Assembly: GCA_023136985.1 (NCBI GenBank)
Contig: JAGLQD010000044.1
Coordinates: 1 to 10,817, forward strand
DNA from: Candidatus Sabulitectum sp.
GTDB lineage: Bacteria; Fermentibacterota; Fermentibacteria; Fermentibacterales; JCC-6
Reading direction: 5' to 3'
DNA length: 10,817 nt
Below, in pieces: positions 5,774 through 10,817 of the stretch. Position 1 is the stretch's first letter. Every line of letters begins with the position of its first letter. The notes below the pieces were generated by a model, which searched no databases, had not been told where the DNA came from, and was given only the letters and a program-made list of their open reading frames with translations. Position numbers and translations under genes: made by a program.

Positions 5774-6839
5774 TATGACTCTCTTTGATCATCTTCACCA
5801 CTTCCATGTTCCTCTCCCCACCCTCCGCAAGCAACTCAGCACAGACAAGCAGTTGGGGAGCAATTGGAGTTTGGTTGATTTGCAGGGTCTCCCCCCCCCA
5901 GAATCGGTCCATTACAGTGAGGTTGCCCCGGGGATCTGCTCTTAATTTCAATGCTATTGCCAATTCGTTTCTATCTCCCTGCATATAGAGTACTCCGTGC
6001 TCAGGATGCAAGTATTTCGTAAGTACTGCAGCAGCAGTTTCTCCGCCGAGTATTGCGCCATAGCGGTTGAGGTCTGTTTGAATCCACCAGTTTTTATCAG
6101 GAGCGGTGAACCGTTTTGGGTCGAGTTTTGGGCGAATTTCGGTTGGGTATGCCTCCAGCCACCTGTTTACCAGTTTGTCGCGGTTCATAATTTTACGTTT
6201 GTGCTTGTACACCCTGATGTATCCGAGAATTTTGAGATCTCTGAATGTCCACCCTACAGTGCCAAGTGCTACGCCTGCCAGACCGGCAATTTTCCTATAG
6301 GTGAAATTGACTGCATCTTCGATTGTAAGCAGAGCGAATATCACCCGGAGCCGTGTCCCCACAAATGCATTTCCCGGTCTCTCATCTACTGTTTTCCGGG
6401 GTCTGTTCCCGATCTTATGAACTAGAACAAAGGGATCCTCCTGAGTGAGGTAAATATTTCCTAAAGTGTCAATGAACTGGATACCTCTCTGTTTGAGTTC
6501 CCCTGCAGTTCTGTCTGTTATTGCATCGGTTACCAGGATCACCGTTCTGCCTGCAGCGGCCAGGTAGAATTTCAAGGCATCAATCATTTTGGGGTTGATA
6601 TTCATGATAATAGCGACAGCATATTCGTGGAGTATTCTATTGAAGCTCACCACAGCATCAAAACCAGTTCCCTTGCCTGTGAGTACTTCCCATTTCACTT
6701 CATACTCCCCAACAGGTACTTCCTCGCATAGCTTCTGAAGAGCTGCCTCCAGAGTCTCCCTTTCCCGTTTCTGCTGAGTAGCTTTCATGATCGTCCATCC
6801 TTTGTTCATTGATATATCCTGTTCATCGCTGATGAACAT
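5766..6839 (-). CDS. AbiEi-like antitoxin / transcriptional regulator
   Basis: Resembles the bacterial group annotated as type IV toxin-antitoxin AbiEi family proteins, always followed by a nucleotidyltransferase as here. Residues 43-145 form an alpha/beta domain (AVVSF, VAIIMN, VILVTD, FIDTLGNIYL) reminiscent of a degenerate nuclease-like fold with no catalytic E-x-K seen. Residues 162-210 are a winged helix: RLRVIFALL, then a recognition helix near GVALGTVGWTFRDL, then a basic wing YKHKRK. The C-terminal half contains WWIQ and GGETAAAVLTKYLHP (265-279), the typical AbiEi-type core. This middle position of the winged helix differs from classic AbiEi, where it is N-terminal. The start is uncertain: ATG 6839 has a weak RBS, ATG 6809 has AGGA upstream, and ATG 6788 (MKATQQK) has AAAGGA at good distance and looks most natural. 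A nine-G tract lies in the coding sequence at 5891-5899. Expected role: DNA-binding autorepressor and neutraliser of the downstream enzyme. Confidence 0.82.
   Translation of the reverse strand: MFISDEQDISMNKGWTIMKATQQKRERETLEAALQKLCEEVPVGEYEVKWEVLTGKGTGFDAVVSFNRILHEYAVAIIMNINPKMIDALKFYLAAAGRTVILVTDAITDRTAGELKQRGIQFIDTLGNIYLTQEDPFVLVHKIGNRPRKTVDERPGNAFVGTRLRVIFALLTIEDAVNFTYRKIAGLAGVALGTVGWTFRDLKILGYIRVYKHKRKIMNRDKLVNRWLEAYPTEIRPKLDPKRFTAPDKNWWIQTDLNRYGAILGGETAAAVLTKYLHPEHGVLYMQGDRNELAIALKLRADPRGNLTVMDRFWGGETLQINQTPIAPQLLVCAELLAEGGERNMEVVKMIKESHSV
5891..5899 (-). repeat. Nine-G homopolymer tract inside the AbiEi-like gene
   Basis: The coding strand has nine consecutive G at codons W314-G315-G316-E317. 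The frame is open on both sides and family-like sequence continues after the tract, so this copy is in the ON state. Gain or loss of one G would replace the last 40 or so residues and disturb the overlap with the nucleotidyltransferase start. Confidence 0.75.
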
Positions 6840-6910
6840 AACCTATTCTTGTACATTAAGCAAACATAATTTAATCTATATATTTTTGTTGCTTGTCTTT
6901 ACGATATTGT

Positions 6911-7053
6911 TTAGCATTAGAATAGCTTAAGGTATTTCAGATATCTATTGTAACGTATTCATAATTTGTTTTAGTTTTATTGTTAGCATTATACCATGTA
7001 ATATGGATTTCGATATCTATTTCGATAGTTTTCCCGACAGAGACTAATGCTAA
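6911..7053. repeat. Imperfect direct repeats, 72-bp period, plus inverted copy, upstream of abiEi-like gene
   Basis: TTAGCATTA occurs at 6911-6919 and 6983-6991, and its complement TAATGCTAA at 7045-7053. GATATCTATT occurs at 6940-6949 and again at 7012-7021, the same 72-base offset. Between these anchors the units also share GG-ATTTC with small indels (6931-6938 and 7005-7011), so two diverged copies of a roughly 40-base unit are present. They are in an AT-rich stretch (17 G+C in 60 bases at 6901-6960) that must hold the promoter of the AbiEi-like gene. They could be binding sites for AbiEi, or relics of an inserted element. Confidence 0.45.
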
Positions 7054-7246
7054 TCTTCTCTATCCCATTTTGCCAGTGTGCTAAGTAATTTCTAAGTCTC
7101 TTCAAAGCCCGATGTGAATCATCCAACGTGTAGTCTATCCCATACTTATCCTTGATTAACATGCGAAAACCCTCAGCAAGTACCAGCGAAATCAGAGGCA
7201 GACCCCCACCTCTTGAAGATCCTCCTCCTGGAATCCCTACTGCCAC
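6989..7246 (-). CDS. Unrecognised small ORF, possibly a transposase remnant
   Basis: An 85-residue frame from GTG 7246; the frame is open further back to a stop at 7292-7294 but offers no ATG and no convincing ribosome-binding site. The N-terminal part is Gly/Pro-rich (GIPGGGSSRGGG). The middle, FRMLIKDKYGIDYTLDDSHRALKRL (split around residues 27-51), has the spacing of a winged-helix segment as found in IS630-type transposases (a basic helix, fGv-x-Y, then a helix ending LKRL), but the match is loose and from memory. The C-terminus is Arg/Tyr-rich and runs into the AT-rich repeats. It may be a decayed gene fragment rather than a working gene. Confidence 0.25.
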   Translation of the reverse strand: MAVGIPGGGSSRGGGLPLISLVLAEGFRMLIKDKYGIDYTLDDSHRALKRLRNYLAHWQNGIEKISISLCRENYRNRYRNPYYMV

Positions 7247-7271
7247 CGATATGCACCGCGGTGCCGGTGGC
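7242..7271. repeat. GC-rich nested inverted repeat
   Basis: GCCACCG (7242-7248) pairs exactly with CGGTGGC (7265-7271); between them, after a four-base ATAT bulge, GCACCGCGGTGC (7253-7264) is itself a perfect 12-base palindrome. It stands out against the AT-rich sequence to its left and marks the start of the GC-rich segment. It has no T-run. It could be a hairpin end of a mobile element or an operator. Confidence 0.45.
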
Positions 7272-7343
7272 GGATCCGGCAGGTTGATGTTTTACATGTC
7301 AGCTTCCTTGCTCGAGTACAGATTTCCTATGCGTCACGAGCGT

Positions 7344-7363
7344 GGCCAGATTTGGCCGGATTT
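7344..7363. repeat. Tandem 10-bp repeat
   Basis: GGCCAGATTT (7344-7353) is followed directly by GGCCGGATTT (7354-7363), one mismatch. It lies in the gene-free gap 7247-7428, which otherwise holds only the nested inverted repeat at its left end. Its meaning is unknown; such short duplications can mark insertion or deletion scars. Confidence 0.4.
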
Positions 7364-7428
7364 GACCTAATTCCGATCAGGCTGAGCACGTATTGGTGCA
7401 AATGGCTGCTATGACGTATTTTGTAATC

Positions 7429-8259
7429 TTATGCAGCAGCGGGTTCGGGTGCGCGGAATAGAGTCACGGATTCGATTCCTCCTTCCACTCGCCATGAGGG
7501 AGCCTTTGCGCCGAGTTGCTTGCACTCCCATATCACCCTTTGCGTGCCAACGCCCAATTGATCCATAAGCTTACGCAGGAAAAAGACGCCAGCAATGTCG
7601 GGATTGAAGGGGATCGACTTGTGCTCGATCTTGAGATTCCTGGGCGTCCAGTTTTCCGGCAATCTGCCGGGATTGGTGACGATGAGGCGATCCGGGTAGA
7701 TCTCGACCCGGATGCACCCGCCTACCTCGTCGTAGGAGCGGTGGGTAATCGCGTTCACTAGTGATTCCCGTAGTGCGTAAACGGCATATGCTGGTTTGTC
7801 TTCGCGCTCCAACTGATCCTTCTTGAAGCGTGCAGAGAAATCGGTGCGTTGCTGTATAATGGAGACGGCCTCATACAGTGTGCGGACGGCGGGGCCGTCC
7901 AGAATAACATCGTTGGCAAGAGGACCGGTCTTGTCACCGGCGTACGAGATGATCCGAACAAACACATTTGGTGACCTTCTTCGTGTTTGAGAGGCGAACA
8001 GAACAAAGGCGGCGTTTGTGAGAACACCGCTACGCCGCAGGTAGAGGCGCTCAAGCAGCGCCTCGTCATCCATCGGCCAGGGAGTGGAGAGCGTAGCTCT
8101 CAACTCCTGGCCGATCGGTTTGTCTTGGACTTGAGTTTTGCTCATGTTTTTGACTTTCTTCAAACCGAATACCAATACATCAAACGAAATAGCTGCCTCC
8201 TCGAATGATGCCATGTTCTGTAACTTTTTCTGTTTTCTCTTCATCATATTTCTTTTCAA
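7429..8259 (-). CDS. Truncated RecG/AlbA-like ATP-binding protein, chimeric N-terminus
   Basis: From about residue 53 onward this matches the C-terminal half of the bacterial AlbA_2 plus RecG-like ATPase (HATPase_c_4) proteins: GVLTNAAFVLFAS (78-90), ALRESLVNAITHRSYDEVGG (162-181) with the E-x2-x-N-A-x2-HR core, IYPDRLIVTNPGRLP (187-201) and LGVGTQR (235-241). Complete family members run to about 400-550 residues with an N-terminal AlbA_2 DNA- or RNA-binding domain; that domain is missing. Residues 1-38 are unlike the family and differ in composition: a 60-base sample at 7861-7920 has 37 G+C whereas 8161-8220 has 26, and the change falls near ATG 8145 (MSKTQVQ), a likelier start for the conserved part. 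This suggests an imported gene cut at its 5' end and joined to local sequence. Whether it is expressed is unknown. Confidence 0.65.
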   Translation of the reverse strand: MKRNMMKRKQKKLQNMASFEEAAISFDVLVFGLKKVKNMSKTQVQDKPIGQELRATLSTPWPMDDEALLERLYLRRSGVLTNAAFVLFASQTRRRSPNVFVRIISYAGDKTGPLANDVILDGPAVRTLYEAVSIIQQRTDFSARFKKDQLEREDKPAYAVYALRESLVNAITHRSYDEVGGCIRVEIYPDRLIVTNPGRLPENWTPRNLKIEHKSIPFNPDIAGVFFLRKLMDQLGVGTQRVIWECKQLGAKAPSWRVEGGIESVTLFRAPEPAAA

Positions 8260-8269
8260 GTCTCATCAT
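8180..8269 (-). pseudogene. Possible frameshifted BrnT-like toxin remnant
   Basis: In the frame one step from the ATPase-like ORF, ATG 8269 opens a 29-codon frame containing KKYDEEKTEKVTEHGI, ending at 8180. The neighbouring frame then supplies SFEEAAISFD. Joined by one frameshift they give YDEEK-x-EK-x3-HG-I-SFEEA, the pattern of a BrnT toxin N-terminus. The rest of BrnT is not seen. The match is short and recalled rather than searched. Confidence 0.2.
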
Positions 8270-8326
8270 ACCAGGGAGCAGACGAACAGAGAGTGACGAA
8301 TGCTTCTCCTGCTTGTACATTTTCCT

Positions 8327-8347
8327 GGCAAGCAGTACTGCACTGCC
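8327..8347. repeat. Inverted repeat in the 8260-8661 gap
   Basis: GCAGTACTGC (8332-8341) is a perfect palindrome flanked by GGCA (8327-8330) and TGCC (8344-8347), so a slightly bulged nine-pair hairpin is possible. It sits 40 bases before a promoter-like sequence and could be an operator. Confidence 0.3.
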
Positions 8348-8387
8348 ATCCAGAGACTATAAAGACGAATATCTCAAAATGACATGC

Positions 8388-8416
8388 TTGACATCGTTTC
8401 AGTTCTCCTGTATGGT
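8388..8416 (+). promoter_or_regulatory. Probable promoter upstream of the membrane/PAS pair
   Basis: TTGACA (8388-8393), 17 bases, then TATGGT (8411-8416), a 4/6 -10 box. Transcription would start near 8423 and run into the gene at 8662 through a leader of about 240 bases. The rest of the 8260-8661 gap shows only a short repeat ATCCG-TAC-CGGAT (8513-8525); I find no supported gene in it. Confidence 0.45.
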
Positions 8417-8661
8417 ATTTTTCACTAGACTAGTAGGAATTATTATTTTAAGGGAAAACGACTTCTTCCATATATAACTGTTTGTTCTTTATTTATGAGA
8501 ATCATAGATGCGATCCGTACCGGATTCGTTCTTGATACAGATTTGAACTTTATCCAGAAGCTCTTAAGCTCGGACGCATTGCTAAGTAAGATACGAAAGC
8601 TTCTGAATTCCTGAGGCAAATTTCTGTTTACTGCCTTTGCTGCACACTGTGGGAGGAAATT

Positions 8662-8940
8662 GTGATTAGGGAAAACGAGCTTCTCACTCTTCTCCTGGCG
8701 GCAGGATTGTGGTTTTTTCTTCTTTTCGGCAGGAAAAGGATCACGCAGCTTCCAAAGTTTAAAATTTTGGGGGTGGCATTCGCTGTGACTACTGCTGCAT
8801 GGGTATTTTCAGTGCTTGAAGGTTTCTTCTTGATGGATTTCTTCCATTTTCTGGAACACTTCTGCTATGCAGCCAGCTCCATGATATTCGCAATGTGGTG
8901 CTGGCGGATTTTCTCATACAGAAACGGAAATATTCATTGA
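8662..8940 (+). CDS. Small three-helix membrane protein, partner of downstream PAS sensor
   Basis: A 92-residue membrane protein with helices at about 6-22, 34-54 and 65-83 and basic loops (GRKRITQLPKFK). The start is GTG 8662 with GGGAGG five bases upstream. The segments RENELLTLLL, VFSVLEGFF and FLEHFCYAASSM, with polar Glu and His inside the hydrophobic stretches, look like conserved motifs of a family often found just before PAS-containing sensor kinases; I recall the pattern but cannot name a characterised member. Its stop shares TTGA with the start of the next gene, so the two are translationally coupled. I infer a membrane subunit or input partner of the sensor. Confidence 0.75.
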   Translation: MIRENELLTLLLAAGLWFFLLFGRKRITQLPKFKILGVAFAVTTAAWVFSVLEGFFLMDFFHFLEHFCYAASSMIFAMWCWRIFSYRNGNIH

Positions 8941-10817
8941 ACTGGATTATCCCACTGGACGCAATAGCACTTCTTTCTATTCTTGTTGCTTCATTTTTTC
9001 TCTGGAACAGCAGATTTGCTAAGCATTACAAGGAAGCCAGATTCGCTCTGTTCCTGTTGCTTATACTGTATTTTTTCCAGGGTACCAGCAGTATTCTCGA
9101 GCGCTCTGGAATAACCAGCTCACTGAAGGTCGTCAAAGCCTATTTGGGACTTATGTTACCGATGGTTCTCTTCTTTGCGGTCTATGCCCTGCTTAAAGAG
9201 CAATCTGAAATAAAGCTGAACATGTACAGATCACTGGTCTCACTTAATGAAGATATCATCTACTTTATCGACTCAAATTATCTGTACTGCTCTGTGAATG
9301 AGGCATTTCTCTCTGCACATGGGAAAAAGCATGATGAGGTCATTGGTTGCTCAGTTGCGGAAATTGTGGGGAAAAACACGTTTGAGAGTAAGCTGAAGGC
9401 ACATTTTGATCTATGCCTATCAGGTGAGATGATTAAATTTCAAGAAGTATTCAATTATTCATCACTTGGATTGCGTGAAATGGATGTGATCTTTCATCCA
9501 GTTCGAGGAAAAAGTGATTTGATCACTGGAGTTGTGGTGAGCTGTCGGGATATAGCAGAGCATAATCTGAGGGAGCTGACGCTGAAGGATAAGGAGGAGC
9601 GCTTCCATACCCTGTTTGATGGTATGACTGATGGTATTGCTGTTTGCAAAGCAGTGGAAAAAGGTACCGATTTTGTTTTTAAAGATATTAATCGTGCTGC
9701 GCAGGAAATGGATGGTGTTTTAAGAGATGAAGTAATTGGACGAAAACTGACTGAAGTATTTCCCGGTGTGAAGAAGTCTGGAGTGCTGGATGTTATGTGC
9801 CGGGTCTGGAAGACCGGAAATACCGGTAATTGTATCGAAACACATTATAATGGCGATGACATTGCCTTCTGGCGAAAGAACACTGTATATAAACTTCCAT
9901 CAGGTGAAGTTGTTGCAGTCTATTCAGATGAAACTTTGATTAGGCATTCGGTGGAGGCTCTGCGCAGGAGTGAGAAGCGATACCGAACCCTGGTTGAAAC
10001 AATGGTTCATGGTGTTCATGAAATTGATATCTCCGGAATTACTGTTTTCGCAAACTCTGCGTATCACAGGATACTGGGTTATGAGAACGGAGAATTGATC
10101 GGTCGATCGATGTTCTTTAATCAGGATCCTGATGTAAGTAATTCTCTTATGGAATACATCGAATCTAGGATTCAGCAAAAGTCGAAACCGAAACCCTGGT
10201 TCGGCAAAGCATGCAAAAAAGACGGTACTCTCATTGATATTCAGGCGGACTGGAATTACAGATTGAGCGATAGAAGCGAGATAACAGGTTTCATATCAAT
10301 TGTTACAGATATTTCACAGCGGGTGAAAAATGAGAGGGCTCTGAAAACAGAGCATTCAAGGTTTGTAGCTATAATGGATTCTCTTGAAGCGCTGGTCTTC
10401 GTGTCGGATATGGACACCCATGAGATACTGTTTGCAAATAAAAAAATAAGAAAACAGAGCGGTGAAGTCACAGGTGGAGTATGCTGGCAGAACCTCCGGC
10501 GGGGACAGACAGCACCGTGTTCGTTATGTGCAATTCCACTTCTGCTGGATGCCAATGGGAAGCCTGAGGAACCCCATATCTGGGAATTCATGAATCCTGT
10601 AGAAAATAGATGGTATCAATCCAGTGATCAGGCTATCTCCTGGCCCGACGGGCGGATTGTTCATCTGGGTATTGCCACTGACATTACACAAAGAAAGCTC
10701 GCTGAAGATGCCCTGCTTGTTGAATCCCAACGATTGACAAACATTATTGATGGGGCCAATGCAGGTACATGGCAGTGGAATGTACAGACCGGAGAGCTTA
10801 CCATTAACGATCGCTGG
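8937..10817 (+). CDS. Membrane multi-PAS sensor protein, C-terminus outside window
   Basis: An uninterrupted frame of 627 codons runs from TTG 8937 to the window end. Alternative starts are GTG 8895 or 8898, which would add about 13 basic residues. TTG is preferred because it overlaps the upstream stop as TTGA. Three membrane helices (about 4-23, 36-54 and 68-86) precede a row of PAS domains: PAS1 96-215 (IIYFIDSNYLY, GVVVSCRDI), PAS2 222-340 (DGIAVCKAVEKG, EVIGRKLTEVFP), PAS3 348-468 (HGVHEIDISG, GYENGELIGRS, FISIVTDISQR), PAS4 475-590 (C-W-Q-N-L...PCSLC, LGIATDITQR), and the start of PAS5 at 599. PAS4 has Cys residues in the spacing of a ligand-binding or redox PAS variant. The output domain is not seen; a histidine kinase or GGDEF module is the usual ending for such proteins. 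Confidence 0.9.
   Translation, partial: MNWIIPLDAIALLSILVASFFLWNSRFAKHYKEARFALFLLLILYFFQGTSSILERSGITSSLKVVKAYLGLMLPMVLFFAVYALLKEQSEIKLNMYRSLVSLNEDIIYFIDSNYLYCSVNEAFLSAHGKKHDEVIGCSVAEIVGKNTFESKLKAHFDLCLSGEMIKFQEVFNYSSLGLREMDVIFHPVRGKSDLITGVVVSCRDIAEHNLRELTLKDKEERFHTLFDGMTDGIAVCKAVEKGTDFVFKDINRAAQEMDGVLRDEVIGRKLTEVFPGVKKSGVLDVMCRVWKTGNTGNCIETHYNGDDIAFWRKNTVYKLPSGEVVAVYSDETLIRHSVEALRRSEKRYRTLVETMVHGVHEIDISGITVFANSAYHRILGYENGELIGRSMFFNQDPDVSNSLMEYIESRIQQKSKPKPWFGKACKKDGTLIDIQADWNYRLSDRSEITGFISIVTDISQRVKNERALKTEHSRFVAIMDSLEALVFVSDMDTHEILFANKKIRKQSGEVTGGVCWQNLRRGQTAPCSLCAIPLLLDANGKPEEPHIWEFMNPVENRWYQSSDQAISWPDGRIVHLGIATDITQRKLAEDALLVESQRLTNIIDGANAGTWQWNVQTGELTINDRW

Noticed and set aside
7152..7370. 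A Pro/Gly-rich plus-strand frame
   Set aside because: Its composition comes from the GC-rich inverted repeat, and no RBS or family resemblance is seen.
8205..8477. A 90-codon plus-strand frame
   Set aside because: No RBS, overlaps the minus-strand gene end, contains the promoter-like sequence at 8388, and the translation looks random with scattered Ser and Phe.
8662..10817. The small membrane protein and PAS protein as one gene broken by a frameshift
   Set aside because: The small protein ends naturally after its third helix, has its own strong RBS, and the second frame starts exactly at a TTGA overlap with its own three helices. Two coupled genes explain this better.

Overview
The window looks like bacterial chromosome from a Gram-negative organism. 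It carries a sigma-54 (RpoN) enhancer-binding regulator with a GAFTGA motif, a secreted lipoprotein with a clear lipobox, Shine-Dalgarno-led genes with several TTG and GTG starts, and a multi-PAS membrane sensor. This suite is common in free-living, often anaerobic lineages such as Deltaproteobacteria-like and FCB-group bacteria. I cannot place the organism more closely. Base composition is moderate overall, with an AT-rich stretch around 6840-7060 (17 G+C in 60 at 6901-6960) and a GC-rich stretch around 7430-8145 (36 and 37 G+C in two 60-base samples).

Layout. Positions 1-747 (minus) hold the N-terminal part of a PAS/AAA+ sigma-54 regulator. A divergent plus-strand block follows: a lipoprotein made of two copies of a pilin-like four-cysteine domain (877-1512), an MFS transporter (1564-2931), and a Ser/Lys-rich protein with a single C-terminal membrane anchor (3016-3432). 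Next comes a minus-strand accessory block: a DUF2235/Tle1-like alpha/beta hydrolase (3476-4531), a 370-base regulatory region with two nearly identical 18-base palindromes (4747-4797), an AbiEii-like nucleotidyltransferase overlapping an AbiEi-like regulator (4904-6839), a repeat-bearing AT-rich spacer, an unrecognised small ORF (6989-7246), and an N-terminally truncated RecG/AlbA-like ATPase fragment (7429-8259). After about 400 bases without a gene, a plus-strand pair begins: a 92-residue three-helix membrane protein (8662-8940) overlaps by four bases (TTGA) a membrane protein with at least five PAS domains that runs off the window (8937-10817).

How they fit together. The AbiEi/AbiEii-like pair is a probable type IV toxin-antitoxin or phage-defence module: the shared 8 bases imply coupled translation, and a nine-G tract in the antitoxin-like gene could make the module switch by slippage. 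The lone DUF2235 hydrolase and the broken ATPase next to it give this stretch the look of an accessory or defence island. The small membrane protein and the multi-PAS protein are almost certainly one sensory unit; its output domain lies beyond the window. No tRNA, rRNA, CRISPR array or intact insertion sequence was seen.
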